Part shown: one piece after another, positions 35,879 through 43,847 of the stretch
Numbering within the stretch: position 1 is the stretch's first letter
Layout of the letters: each line of letters opens with the position of its first letter
Source of the DNA: ChocPot-Mid sp043804925
GTDB taxonomy: Bacteria; Bacteroidota; Ignavibacteria; Kapaibacteriales; UBA2268
Assembly (NCBI GenBank): GCA_043804925.1
Contig: JAZDIP010000048.1
Location: 1 to 64,000, forward strand
Length of the DNA stretch: 64,000 nucleotides
Direction: 5' to 3'
Program-made: the position numbers and the translations under genes
Notes under the pieces: model-generated
What the model saw: only the letters and a program-made list of their open reading frames with translations
Told to the model about the DNA's origin: nothing
Database searches by the model: none

Positions 35879-35900
35879 ATTGTGAAAATATTTTCACAAT
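35879..35900. repeat. Perfect 22-bp palindrome
   Basis: ATTGTGAAAAT followed by its exact reverse complement ATTTTCACAAT. It lies 33 bp beyond the stop of the NlpC/P60 gene, so it may act as a terminator or a binding site. Confidence 0.55.
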
Positions 35901-35933
35901 TTAATGTGTAACTGTGTAATATTTATCACACTA

Positions 35934-36503
35934 TTAAAGCACTTTTTTAAATCCTGCGAAGGTTTGCTTGTAAAAATCGTCTTCGAGACTTTGAAGAACT
36001 ACTCCTTTATTTGTAGAAGCATGAATGAAATGATTGTTTCCAATATAAATTCCTACATGCCCAATCTTGTTGTTTCTATTAAAGAAAACCAAGTCACCGG
36101 GACTGGTTTCATTCTCATTTATCTCTTTTCCGTAATCATATTGCAAAGCTGCAGTTCGAGGAAGGTTTATACCTGCCATTTCATAAATTTGCTTTACAAA
36201 TCCGGAACAATCGGTGCAGTTTTTATCTGTTCCTCCGTAGCAATAAGGTGTACCAATCAAGCTTTCGGCGAATGTTAGTACCTCTTTTCGTTTTATGTCC
36301 AAATTTGCATCTGCTGAGTAATCAGGCATAGAATAAACAGTTGCTCCGGTTTTACTATTAGATGATTTCACATTTGCTTTGTGAGAATGTGAACCGCTTG
36401 ACAACATTGAAGATCTTGTAGCAAAGCGAATCTGTGGTGTGCATGCCGCTACAAATAATAATAGCAAAGCAGAAAGAATTGTGATATTTAATTTCGTCCT
36501 CAT
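35934..36503 (-). CDS. NlpC/P60-family cell-wall peptidase lipoprotein
   Basis: A 189-residue lipoprotein. The signal ends LLFVAAC (Cys at residue 21). A low-complexity linker leads to the NlpC/P60 domain (about 75-189). The catalytic Cys is in TDCSGFVKQIY, preceded by GTPYCYGGTDKN; His is in NKIGHVGIYIGNNHFIHAS. Family members cut D-Glu-meso-Dap type bonds of peptidoglycan stems. The protein is likely on the inner face of the outer membrane. A 50-residue membrane-peptide gene lies 11 bp upstream on the same strand. Confidence 0.93.
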   Translation of the reverse strand: MRTKLNITILSALLLLFVAACTPQIRFATRSSMLSSGSHSHKANVKSSNSKTGATVYSMPDYSADANLDIKRKEVLTFAESLIGTPYCYGGTDKNCTDCSGFVKQIYEMAGINLPRTAALQYDYGKEINENETSPGDLVFFNRNNKIGHVGIYIGNNHFIHASTNKGVVLQSLEDDFYKQTFAGFKKVL

Positions 36504-36514
36504 AATGACGTTGG

Positions 36515-36667
36515 TTATATACCTATAATTACATCTTCTTTTTTTTCTCGCGGTTTCACGAAAAGCTTTAAAAATCTTTTTAAGTTCCTTTTGGAACTGA
36601 TATTAAAGATTACAAATCCGGCTGATGCAACCAATATGAATCCTGCTTTTAATAATTCTGCATTCAT
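36515..36667 (-). CDS. 50-residue single-span membrane peptide
   Basis: ATG 36667 is preceded by AGGGAGGAAAA, a strong ribosome site. The frame encodes MNAELLKAGFILVASAGFVI, a membrane helix, then a basic tail (SSKRNLKRFLKLFVKPREKK) and DVIIGI before TAA. It ends 11 bases before the NlpC/P60 start, which implies one transcript. The topology is probably N-out with a cytoplasmic basic tail. I recognise no family. The strong initiation site and the match of frame to a helix plus basic tail support it as real. Confidence 0.6.
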   Translation of the reverse strand: MNAELLKAGFILVASAGFVIFNISSKRNLKRFLKLFVKPREKKEDVIIGI

Positions 36668-36732
36668 TTTTCCTCCCTAATTTAATTATTAATTAATATT
36701 AAGTAAGCAACAAATGTGCCAAAACAGTTTAA

Positions 36733-36784
36733 TGAGTTTTGTGAGTTGTGAGTTGTGAGTTGAGAGTTGAGAGTTAGGAGTTAT
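36733..36784 (+). repeat. Tandem GAGTTGTGAGTTG-type simple repeat
   Basis: Consecutive 7-base units GAGTTTTGTGAGTTGTGAGT, then TGTGAGTTGAGAGTTGAGAG and TTAGGAGTTATC. It lies in the spacer upstream of the 50-residue peptide gene. Confidence 0.7.
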
Positions 36785-36839
36785 CAAATATCTGTTCTCT
36801 ATTATATTTTTGTCTTTTAGCTTTCTACTTTTATAAACT

Positions 36840-37760
36840 TTAAACTTTTAAACTGTCTTGTATTTCCATAGCTGCCTTGACTCCATTGCCAACAGCAATA
36901 CTTAATTGGCGATATTTTTCATTTTTGACATCTCCAATAAGAAATAATTTTTTTGATTTTAGTAATAAATTCTTTCGGCTTTGTATAAGAGAACTTAGTA
37001 TATCAAGATTCGGTTCGCGACCGATAGCAAATATCAAATAGTCGGATTCATCTTTATATCTTTTCTTATTTCTTGAACCTGTCACTTGTAGTTTATCTCC
37101 GATTTCGTTTATTTCAGTAATAATAGCATTCTGATAATATTGAATATTTATTATTTTCCTTGATTCTTCAACTAAAAGGTTTAATGCTTTAATTTTATCA
37201 GTCCTGTTTAGTATTCTTACTTGATTATTGTTTGCTAAACTAAGAGCATAGTCAAATGCTGCATCTCCTGAACCAACTATAGTAATTTGCTTGTTCTTGG
37301 TATTTAACAATGGATATACTTCATAAAAAATCTTATCCATGCAATTCTCAGGTATGTAAAAGTCAACTTCCTTAGGTTTTGTTCCTGTTGCTATAACAAG
37401 AAATTCGGAATTATACAATCCATATTCGCAATCAATTTCATAAAGACCATCCTTTCCGAAATTAACTCCGACAACATTATCATATACAATTTCAATCGTC
37501 CAATGTTCCAGATGCTTTTTTAATAACTTTGCAATTTGGATTCCACTAATGCCATTTGGAAACCCGGTGTAATTCTCAATTTTATTTGCATTGAGAATCA
37601 AACCACCAATTTCGTTTTTCTCAATAATCATTGGTTCAATTCCTTGCCTTTTAAGCTGAACTGCACAGGCAATACCGGCAGGACCTGCTCCAATAATTAT
37701 CACTTGTCTGTTTACGTTTCGCTTTTCGCTGTTTCGCTGTTTAACCATATTTGTTTTCAT
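36840..37760 (-). CDS. FAD-dependent pyridine nucleotide oxidoreductase (TrxR-like fold)
   Basis: A 306-residue flavoprotein. The FAD-binding motif is VIIIGAGPAGIACAVQL (about residues 20-36), followed by EKNEIGGLILNANKIENYTGFP as in thioredoxin reductases and YpdA-like proteins. The NAD(P)-binding motif is TIVGSGDAAFDYALSL (about 166), and the late FAD motif is LFLIGDV. The CxxC pair of thioredoxin reductase is absent, so it is more likely a ferredoxin/flavodoxin- or low-molecular-thiol-linked reductase. Its ATG overlaps the stop of the isochorismatase-family gene (ATGA), so they are coupled. Confidence 0.87.
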   Translation of the reverse strand: MKTNMVKQRNSEKRNVNRQVIIIGAGPAGIACAVQLKRQGIEPMIIEKNEIGGLILNANKIENYTGFPNGISGIQIAKLLKKHLEHWTIEIVYDNVVGVNFGKDGLYEIDCEYGLYNSEFLVIATGTKPKEVDFYIPENCMDKIFYEVYPLLNTKNKQITIVGSGDAAFDYALSLANNNQVRILNRTDKIKALNLLVEESRKIINIQYYQNAIITEINEIGDKLQVTGSRNKKRYKDESDYLIFAIGREPNLDILSSLIQSRKNLLLKSKKLFLIGDVKNEKYRQLSIAVGNGVKAAMEIQDSLKV

Positions 37761-38413
37761 AAACTTTCAATTTGAGTTATTAAATCTTCAATCAAACAAG
37801 GAACAGCAAAGCCATGAGATAAATTTAACAATGAACTACGATGGTAGTTCTTCTTGTAAGTTGCAGTACCATTAATAGGAAAAAACACATCATAACCATT
37901 TACGAATGCCGACCTGGCTGTAGTTTCACAGCAAAGATGAGTTAATACACCTGTGACAATTACCTGCTTAATATTATTTTGAACTAAATACGTTTTTAAT
38001 TCAGTCTGATAGAATGCGTCGTACTGATGCTTTTCAATAATTAAACAACTGTCAGTATTAAATTCACTATATATTTCACATTGATTAGAATTTTCATGCA
38101 TCAAATCTCTCCACCATCGGGACATCGCTCCGGCATTTGCCTCGTTATTTGTATGTTTAGTAAAAATCACAGGAATATTTTTATTTCGACAAGAATTAAT
38201 AAGTGATTTAATACCCGGAATAATCGCTTGGGCAGATGGTACAAAAGCATGAGAATTTTCATCCAAAAAATAATTCTGCATATCGGTAACAATTAGGGCT
38301 ATATCTTTAGTTATTCTCATTTTCAATTTTGAACCATGAGAATTGCTTAATTGAACCATCATCTTCAATGATTCCGTCTTTATATTATCTTCAGTAAAAT
38401 ATTTATCTTTCAT
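37757..38413 (-). CDS. Isochorismatase-family cysteine hydrolase
   Basis: About 218 residues from ATG 38413 (ATG 38416 is adjacent; a longer frame begins at 38440). The catalytic triad of the family is visible: Asp in ALIVTDMQNYFLD, Lys in VIFTKHTNNEA and Cys in VTGVLTHLCCETTARSAF. The family includes nicotinamidase and N-carbamoyl amidases; substrate not assigned. A 40-residue N-terminal extension precedes the domain. It is coupled by ATGA to the downstream flavoprotein gene, an association that could mean nicotinamide or pterin-related metabolism, but this is only inference. Confidence 0.88.
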   Translation of the reverse strand: MKDKYFTEDNIKTESLKMMVQLSNSHGSKLKMRITKDIALIVTDMQNYFLDENSHAFVPSAQAIIPGIKSLINSCRNKNIPVIFTKHTNNEANAGAMSRWWRDLMHENSNQCEIYSEFNTDSCLIIEKHQYDAFYQTELKTYLVQNNIKQVIVTGVLTHLCCETTARSAFVNGYDVFFPINGTATYKKNYHRSSLLNLSHGFAVPCLIEDLITQIESL

Positions 38414-38527
38414 CATTTCCGTACTAAAAAATAAAAACAATTATTTGTCAATGTAATTTAATAAAAAAAGCAGAAAGCTTAAAGAATAATTCACAATTAA
38501 CAATTCACAATTAACAATTATTTTCCT

Positions 38528-38535
38528 TATTTTTG
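38528..38535 (+). promoter_or_regulatory. -7 box of ubiE
   Basis: TATTTTTG matches TAnnTTTG and would give a leader of about 20 nt before ATG 38562, which has GAGG four bases upstream. No clear -33 element; the upstream DNA is a repeat of AATTCACAATTAACA words. Confidence 0.45.
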
Positions 38536-38561
38536 GCTTTTTAAATTTAATAAACGAGGAT

Positions 38562-39257
38562 ATGTCCGAGAAAATTCAAAATATGTTTTCCGATATCTCC
38601 AGGAAATATGATATTCTAAATGATGTTTTATCTTTTGGAATTCACAGAATCTGGAGGAGGAAGGTTGTTAAGATATCGGGTATATCCGGCAAAGATAATG
38701 TTTCAATTCTTGACTTGGCAACAGGCACCGGGGACTTAGCAATTGCATTTAAGAGAACAACCGGAAATTCAGGTAAAATTTCAGGAATTGATTTTAGCGA
38801 AGAAATGCTCAAGATTGCAAGAGAAAAGGCAAAGAAAAATAATCTCGAAATTGTTTTCGAAAAAGGTGATGCTAATGCCTTGGAGTTTGAAGACAACAGT
38901 TTTGACATTGCGAGCATTGCTTTCGGAATTCGAAATGTTGATTCTGTTATTGCATGTTTAAATGAAATGGCAAGGGTGGTCAAGCCGGGAGGCAAAGTGA
39001 TTATTCTTGAATTCGGACAGCCGCAAGGATTGTTTTCACATATTTACAAGTTTTATAGCAAATATATTATTCCTATATTAGGAAAAATAATATCAAAGAA
39101 TTTCAGTGCCTACAATTATCTACAGGACAGCTCTGCGAAGTTTCCATGCAGAGAAGAATTTATTAAAATAATGCAATCAACAGGCAAATTCTCGGATACC
39201 GACTACAAGCAATTGGCTTTTGGTATAGCGTTTATATATGTGGGTGTGGTGAAATAA
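38562..39257 (+). CDS. ubiE: Demethylmenaquinone methyltransferase
   Basis: A 231-residue SAM-dependent methyltransferase that makes menaquinone from demethylmenaquinone. Family motifs are complete: VQNMFSDIS-like start (IQNMFSDISRKYDILND), LSFGIHRIWRRK, the SAM-binding ILDLATGTGDLAIAF, NSFDIASIAFGIRNV and KPGGKVIILEFGQP. The C-terminal FGIAFIYVGVVK is typical. It supports menaquinone as the respiratory quinone, which would be the partner of the cytochrome b/HdrD-like modules at 56-64 kb. ATG with GAGGAT upstream. Confidence 0.95.
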   Translation: MSEKIQNMFSDISRKYDILNDVLSFGIHRIWRRKVVKISGISGKDNVSILDLATGTGDLAIAFKRTTGNSGKISGIDFSEEMLKIAREKAKKNNLEIVFEKGDANALEFEDNSFDIASIAFGIRNVDSVIACLNEMARVVKPGGKVIILEFGQPQGLFSHIYKFYSKYIIPILGKIISKNFSAYNYLQDSSAKFPCREEFIKIMQSTGKFSDTDYKQLAFGIAFIYVGVVK

Positions 39258-39264
39258 TTAAAAA

Positions 39265-40116
39265 CTACCTCAGCACCACAAAACTTTTAACTGTATTTCC
39301 TACCTTTACAAAATAAATCCCAACAGGCAAATTTGAAATGTCAATGTGTACGGGCACATTGCAATGTGCCCCTACAAAATTGTACATTTGTTCGCCATAA
39401 ACATTAAAAATTTGAATATCCCATTCCTGTTTGCCGTCTGCTGTCTGCCGTCTGCTGTCTACTCCCGAATTAATTTCAATATATTCGCTTGCGGGATTGG
39501 GAGAGATGGAAATCACATTATAACTAAAATTATTTTCATTATGAACACTTGAATTATGAAAATAAAAAGTTCTGTTAAAACCTGCAATCACATCTTGGAT
39601 TTCATTCAAAGCATCTGTAACTAATTGCACATTGTTATAATCAGTAAAAAATAATTCAAATTCTCTGCTTAATCTGTCACCTGGACCGAATCCAGGATTA
39701 ACTTTACGTAGACTAAAACTTCCAAATGTCTGCTCGAAACTTTGAAATCCATCTCTAATATCATTAAATGATGAATCAATTTCTTCCCATGAAACGAAAA
39801 TCGTTGTATCAGCTCCAACAGCCGGTATTGGTATGGCATCGACTTCAAATTTAATTCTCCATGAATATTTTGCATAACATCTGTAATATGGCTCATAATA
39901 ATGTTTTATGTAATACCACAATGTCGAATCACAACTTTCAAACCATTTGGGAATTCCGCAAGTGTCTATTAAAAAACTATTATCGGAATTACTAATTAAA
40001 GTACTATCTTCCATCCAATACTTTGGTGAACATTTACAGTCTGGTATCTCCTGCACCAGCAACTTGTTTGCAGGTGCTAATAGAAGCAGAAATAGAATCA
40101 GTAATTTTGTTTTCAT
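39265..40116 (-). CDS. Secreted protein with T9SS sorting domain and repeat-derived segments
   Basis: A 283-residue secreted protein. Signal peptide about 1-20 (MKTKLLILFLLLLAPANKLL). The middle has several Cys (DCKCSPKYW, CGIPKWFESCDS, YRCYAKYSW) that may form disulfides. The T9SS sorting domain begins at ISPNPASEYIEI (about 205). Two stretches of this domain look repeat-derived: SRRQTADGKQEW, from a GTCTGCTGTC-type simple repeat (39432-39460), and GAHCNVPVH, from a 20-bp palindrome (39352-39371). The frame stays open and the conserved GIYFVKVG strand follows. Confidence 0.8.
   Translation of the reverse strand: MKTKLLILFLLLLAPANKLLVQEIPDCKCSPKYWMEDSTLISNSDNSFLIDTCGIPKWFESCDSTLWYYIKHYYEPYYRCYAKYSWRIKFEVDAIPIPAVGADTTIFVSWEEIDSSFNDIRDGFQSFEQTFGSFSLRKVNPGFGPGDRLSREFELFFTDYNNVQLVTDALNEIQDVIAGFNRTFYFHNSSVHNENNFSYNVISISPNPASEYIEINSGVDSRRQTADGKQEWDIQIFNVYGEQMYNFVGAHCNVPVHIDISNLPVGIYFVKVGNTVKSFVVLR
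39352..39371. repeat. 20-bp perfect palindrome in a coding region
   Basis: GGGCACATTG followed by CAATGTGCCC. With flanking CTAC this is the dispersed element that encodes GAHCNVPL-type peptides elsewhere. It lies inside the T9SS sorting domain of the gene at 39265-40116. Confidence 0.8.
39432..39460. repeat. Short tandem repeat in a coding region
   Basis: Two copies of about 15 bp: TGCCGTCTGCTGTC then TGCCGTCTGCTGTCT. The words resemble those of the polypyrimidine tract at 21734-21915. Encodes SRRQTADGK on the minus strand. Confidence 0.7.
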
Positions 40117-40193
40117 ATCAGTTTTCCAAAAATTGTCAGCACTTTATATGTAAAGACACAAAAAACAGGAAAAGGTTTCATTTTTTTGTAAAA

Positions 40194-40805
40194 TTATTTC
40201 AAATAATTTATAAATTCATCTATTCCCTTCTCACCTATCTTGAATGTTCCCAATCCGAATTCTTTGGCTGATTTGAGGTTTATTGCTGAATCATCAATAA
40301 AAATGGTTGTTTCTTTTGCATAAATTCTGTCTTCAACAACATATTTGAAAAATTCGGTGTCGGGTTTTCTCATACCAAGTTTGAAAGAGAAATAGCATTT
40401 GTCGAATAAAGAAAATAACTCATTACATTCCGGTTCAAATTTATTGTAGTGTATATCATTCGTATTGCTTAACAGCACAACACTGCCTTTCTCTTTGAGC
40501 ATTTTAATGTTCTCAATCGCATTGTCGAATAATGATAATAGCGTCATGTTCCACGAATTTTTAAAAACTTCAAATTCACAATTTAGATTCAGTTTATCTT
40601 TCATCTCTTCAAAATATTGTTTTCCGTTTAGTATCCCTTTCTCAAAATCAACAATTATATCATTAAACTCATCTGTCTTTATTAATAAGTAATATTCCTG
40701 TTCCGAAAGGTTGGATATTTCTTTAAAAGCATTGACAGTCCTGCTTTCGTTAATCCTGTAAAGCACTCCTCCGAAATCAATAATGAAATTCTTATATGCA
40801 GTCAT
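40194..40805 (-). CDS. HAD-superfamily hydrolase (HAD-IA type)
   Basis: A 203-residue cytoplasmic phosphatase-like protein. Motif I is FIIDFGGVLYRI (nucleophile Asp; the usual second Asp is Gly, as in the YihX-type subfamily). Motif II is VVLLSNTND, the conserved Lys is in KLGMRKPDTEFF and motif IV is TIFIDDSAINLKSA. A four-helix cap sits between motifs I and II. It probably acts on a small phosphorylated metabolite; substrate unknown. It starts one base after the stop of the rsmB-like gene, so the two are coupled. Confidence 0.9.
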   Translation of the reverse strand: MTAYKNFIIDFGGVLYRINESRTVNAFKEISNLSEQEYYLLIKTDEFNDIIVDFEKGILNGKQYFEEMKDKLNLNCEFEVFKNSWNMTLLSLFDNAIENIKMLKEKGSVVLLSNTNDIHYNKFEPECNELFSLFDKCYFSFKLGMRKPDTEFFKYVVEDRIYAKETTIFIDDSAINLKSAKEFGLGTFKIGEKGIDEFINYLK

Positions 40806-40806
40806 A

Positions 40807-42267
40807 TCAACTTTTCCTTCTCATTTTCGCTATAAAGAATCCGTCAGTTCCATGCACGGATGGAAGTAAATTAATAAAATAATCATCCTTGCCCAAACCG
40901 GAAATTTCAATTGAATATTTTTCAAAAGAATCACTTAATGGACAAGGTTCGAAGTCTGTATTTGAATCAAGAAACTCTTTTACCACTTCTTGATTTTCTT
41001 GTGGCATGAACGAGCAGGTCGAATATACCAGCACCCCACCATCAGCAACAAATTTTGAATAATAATTCAAAATCCTCAGTTGATTTTCTTTTAGCCGTTG
41101 CAAGAGATTCTCATTCAATTTGTATTTATTCATAGGTGAACGCCTTATTGTACCTGTGCCTGAGCATGGTGCATCAACAAGGACATAATCATACAATTCT
41201 TTAGTTACAAGAATATTCTCGCTGATATCTTTAATCCGAACAGTTCTTGTCTTGATTGATTTATATCCGAATTTCTTTGCCCTGTATTCGAGTTCACGAA
41301 GCTTTCTGCTGTCAATATCGAATGCCATAATATAGGATTTATCATTTGTCAACGAAGAAATATGCAATGTCTTCCCACCTGCTCCTGCACAGGCATCAAG
41401 TATTCTGGAATTTTCAACCGGAGCAAGTGCAAAAGAGATAAGCTGACTGCCTTCGTCCTGAACTTCGATTATTCCATTCTTAAAAAAATCATATTGACTA
41501 AGTTGCACTCGTTTCAAAATTTTAATTCCCGATGGTGATAAGTTGCATTTTTCTGAGGGTATATCAATCGAGTTCAAATATTTGACAAAATCATCTCTTG
41601 TATTATTGATTGTATTTAACCTGACTGTTAATTGAGCAGACTGATTTAGAGATGTTAGTAATTCTGTTAATCCATCCTTGCCGACATATGACATCAATTG
41701 CTTAATTATCCAACTTTTCATAGAGTAACGAACTTCAAGTAAACTAAAGAATTCGTCATTAAAATTTGAACCTTCAATCTTTGTCGAAATATCATTTTCC
41801 AAATCCGGAAAGATTTTATCAACACGATTTATAAAATTATCAGCTGATTCGGGACTTATTTCAAAGAATTCGCAAACCGAATTTTTAATGCTGTCATTCA
41901 AACTTCCATCTTTTTGCTCGGGTAAAGCAGCAAATAAAGTATCTGCATTAAAATTATTATCAATAGTAAATTTTGATGACATATAGAAAGCCGTCAAAAC
42001 ACAACCAAAATCCTGCTTTTCATTTTGTGGTTCAGAAACATCGGAATAATCATTAATAACTAAAAAAGCTTTATCGAAACAATAATCACAAAGATATTTA
42101 TTTCGTAGGGCAAGAAATACAAGTTCGGATATAAATCTTCTTTCCTTACTCCCAATGTACTTCTTTGAACGAAAATAATTTGAGGCAACAGTATCCGACG
42201 GCATCCCGGATTTATGTATAAACCCGATTAACTGTGCAGTATGTGATAAAAGTGTTGTTAATTTCAT
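40807..42267 (-). CDS. rsmB: RsmB-family rRNA (cytosine-C5) methyltransferase
   Basis: A 486-residue protein starting at ATG 42267. The N-terminal part (1-170) is the NusB-like helical domain, and residues about 200-486 are the NOP2/Sun methyltransferase domain. SAM motif: ILDACAGAGGKTLHISSL (about residue 280). Motif IV with one catalytic Cys: VLVDAPCSGTGTIRRSP. Motif VI with the second Cys: LVYSTCSFMPQENQEVV. RsmB methylates C967 of 16S rRNA (E. coli numbering). The length and order fit. The HAD gene follows immediately. Confidence 0.9.
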   Translation of the reverse strand: MKLTTLLSHTAQLIGFIHKSGMPSDTVASNYFRSKKYIGSKERRFISELVFLALRNKYLCDYCFDKAFLVINDYSDVSEPQNEKQDFGCVLTAFYMSSKFTIDNNFNADTLFAALPEQKDGSLNDSIKNSVCEFFEISPESADNFINRVDKIFPDLENDISTKIEGSNFNDEFFSLLEVRYSMKSWIIKQLMSYVGKDGLTELLTSLNQSAQLTVRLNTINNTRDDFVKYLNSIDIPSEKCNLSPSGIKILKRVQLSQYDFFKNGIIEVQDEGSQLISFALAPVENSRILDACAGAGGKTLHISSLTNDKSYIMAFDIDSRKLRELEYRAKKFGYKSIKTRTVRIKDISENILVTKELYDYVLVDAPCSGTGTIRRSPMNKYKLNENLLQRLKENQLRILNYYSKFVADGGVLVYSTCSFMPQENQEVVKEFLDSNTDFEPCPLSDSFEKYSIEISGLGKDDYFINLLPSVHGTDGFFIAKMRRKS

Positions 42268-42276
42268 TAAATAATT

Positions 42277-42312
42277 CAAAAGTAAAATATTAAAAAAGTA
42301 AATTTAACCAAA
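42277..42312 (-). promoter_or_regulatory. Possible promoter of the rsmB-HAD operon
   Basis: On the minus strand TTTG (42312-42309), 24 bp and TACTTTTG (42284-42277). The spacing is slightly long and the transcript would start within a few bases of the ATG at 42267. Confidence 0.3.
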
Positions 42313-42353
42313 ATTTCACTTATAAATTTATTTTCAATATCTTAAATATTTCC

Positions 42354-42385
42354 TTTGTATATTATATAATAATTTCTTAAATTTG
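42354..42385 (+). promoter_or_regulatory. Promoter of the subtilase gene
   Basis: TTTG (42354-42357), a 20-bp spacer and TAAATTTG (42378-42385) match the Bacteroidota consensus closely. The leader would be about 46 nt, with GAGGTG before the ATG at 42438. Confidence 0.65.
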
Positions 42386-42437
42386 AATATTAAATTAGTG
42401 AACACTAAACTATGAATTATTTTTAATGAGGTGCAAA

Positions 42438-43664
42438 ATGAAAACAATATTTCTAACCTTGATTACTGCTGTATTATTGCTGACTTTGTTTAGCTGCAGT
42501 CAGGAAAACAATCCTGTTGATGATAGTAAAATCTTACAGGATAACGGTAAATCTACCGGTGAAATCACATCCGGCAATGTTGTCAGAAAGATTGTCGTTC
42601 TAAAAAGAGGTGCTTCACAAGCATCCGTAGTTAATATGGTTGGCAAAAGGGGAGGACATGTTAATCAGCAATATTCATTGATAAATGCTATAAGTGTATT
42701 CCTTCCAGAAAATGCTTCCGAAAAAGCTATTGAAGCATTAACAAAACATGCAGATGTTGAAAGAATTGATGATGATATAATTATTAGCGCCAAACCTCCA
42801 AAAGACCCACCTACACCACCTCCTCCTCCAACTGAAACTTTACCTTGGGGTGTTGACAGGATTGATGCAGAACAAGTATCAGGGGGCGGCGGAACAGGCA
42901 CAGTAATAATTAAAGTTGGTATAGTTGATACCGGAATTGACCGTAATCATCCCGATTTGGCAGCTAATTTAGTAGGTGGTATTAACATAATCAGCCCTAC
43001 AAAAACTTATGAAGATGATAATGGACATGGTACTCATGTCGCAGGTACAGTTGCCGCTGTTGACAATGAAATTGGTGTGATTGGCGTTGCTCCTCATGTT
43101 GCAATATATGCCGTTAAAGTTTTAGACAGAAGAGGCAACGGGTATTTATCAGATATCATATCAGGATTGCAATGGTGCGTTAATAATGGTATTCAGGTAA
43201 TCAACATGAGTTTGAGTGCTACAGTGGACGTGCAGAGTTTCCATGATGCTGTTACAGCCACTTATAATGCAGGTATCGTTATGGTTTGTGCTGCTGGTAA
43301 TAGCGGTAGTGTTGTCGAGTACCCTGCAAAATACAGCGAAACTATTGCAGTTTCCGCAACTGACATAAATGATGCTTTTGCTTACTTCAGCAACTATGGA
43401 CCAGAGATTGCCGTAGCAGCTCCCGGTGTAAATGTTTACTCTACTTATAAAGGCGACACATATAAATATCTGAATGGAACAAGTATGGCTTCACCTCACG
43501 TAGCCGGAGTTGCCGCACTGGTTCTTGCACGTTATAATAGTTTGACACCTGCACAGGTTAAAGCACATATTCAAGCTACTGCTGAAAATATTGGTCTCAG
43601 CACTAATCAACAAGGTGCAGGTTTGGTTGATGCTTTAAATGCTTGGAATACGACACCGCAATAA
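42438..43664 (+). CDS. Subtilisin-like (S8) serine protease lipoprotein
   Basis: A 408-residue exported protease starting at ATG 42438 (MKTIFLTL), with AGGTG upstream. The lipobox is LTLFSC (Cys about 20). An I9-type propeptide (about 50-120, VVLKRGASQASVVNMVGKRG...ISVFLPENASEKAIEAL) is followed by a Pro-rich linker (PPKDPPTPPPPPTE). The catalytic domain has Asp in VGIVDTGIDRNHPDL, His in DNGHGTHVAGT, oxyanion Asn in CAAGNSGS and Ser in NGTSMASPHVAG. It lacks a T9SS tail, so it is probably held by its lipid anchor. Hairpins and a terminator follow. Confidence 0.95.
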   Translation: MKTIFLTLITAVLLLTLFSCSQENNPVDDSKILQDNGKSTGEITSGNVVRKIVVLKRGASQASVVNMVGKRGGHVNQQYSLINAISVFLPENASEKAIEALTKHADVERIDDDIIISAKPPKDPPTPPPPPTETLPWGVDRIDAEQVSGGGGTGTVIIKVGIVDTGIDRNHPDLAANLVGGINIISPTKTYEDDNGHGTHVAGTVAAVDNEIGVIGVAPHVAIYAVKVLDRRGNGYLSDIISGLQWCVNNGIQVINMSLSATVDVQSFHDAVTATYNAGIVMVCAAGNSGSVVEYPAKYSETIAVSATDINDAFAYFSNYGPEIAVAAPGVNVYSTYKGDTYKYLNGTSMASPHVAGVAALVLARYNSLTPAQVKAHIQATAENIGLSTNQQGAGLVDALNAWNTTPQ

Positions 43665-43677
43665 AAAAACTGTTGAG

Positions 43678-43694
43678 TCGGTTGTTACAACCGA
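43678..43694 (+). repeat. Hairpin of the TCGGTTG family, copy 1
   Basis: TCGGTTG-TTA-CAACCGA, a 7-bp stem with a 3-nt loop just after the subtilase stop. Related copies lie at 51254-51282 and 53712-53735. A second stem, GTCAGT...ACTGAC, lies at 43711-43729. Confidence 0.7.
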
Positions 43695-43741
43695 TTGCGC
43701 GATGCTTACTGTCAGTTGTAACGACTGACATAACATACTTT

Positions 43742-43776
43742 AAAGCTGTCTTGGTTGAACCGGGCAGCTTTTTTTT
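43742..43776 (+). terminator. Intrinsic terminator after the subtilase
   Basis: AAAGCTG (43742-43748) pairs with CAGCTTT (43765-43771) and is followed by a run of T to 43776. It is the third consecutive hairpin after the subtilase stop. Confidence 0.8.
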
Positions 43777-43780
43777 GTTA

Positions 43781-43808
43781 TTTCTGAGACGTTTTGGCTG
43801 TTTATGTG
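43781..43808 (+). repeat. 28-bp motif shared with the rsgA leader
   Basis: TTTCTGAGACGTTTTGGCTG then TTTATGTG. A copy with 24 of 28 bases identical lies at 52534-52561, upstream of rsgA. Both copies sit 30-70 bp before a start codon. Confidence 0.6.
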
Positions 43809-43847
43809 TCATTATATTAATGGATAAGTACAAATTTTGGAATTTAT

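Larger units (their letters stand above)
35479..35933. other. 455-bp intergenic region of tandem palindromic repeats
   Basis: Four copies of a GTCATTCCTGCGAAAGCAGAAATCC unit at 35556, 35642, 35704 and 35774, each followed by a C/T-rich run (CTACTTTTCTATTTTTCTAT). A diverged reverse-oriented arm follows at about 35816-35842, then the 22-bp palindrome at 35879-35900. No coding potential. Confidence 0.7.
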
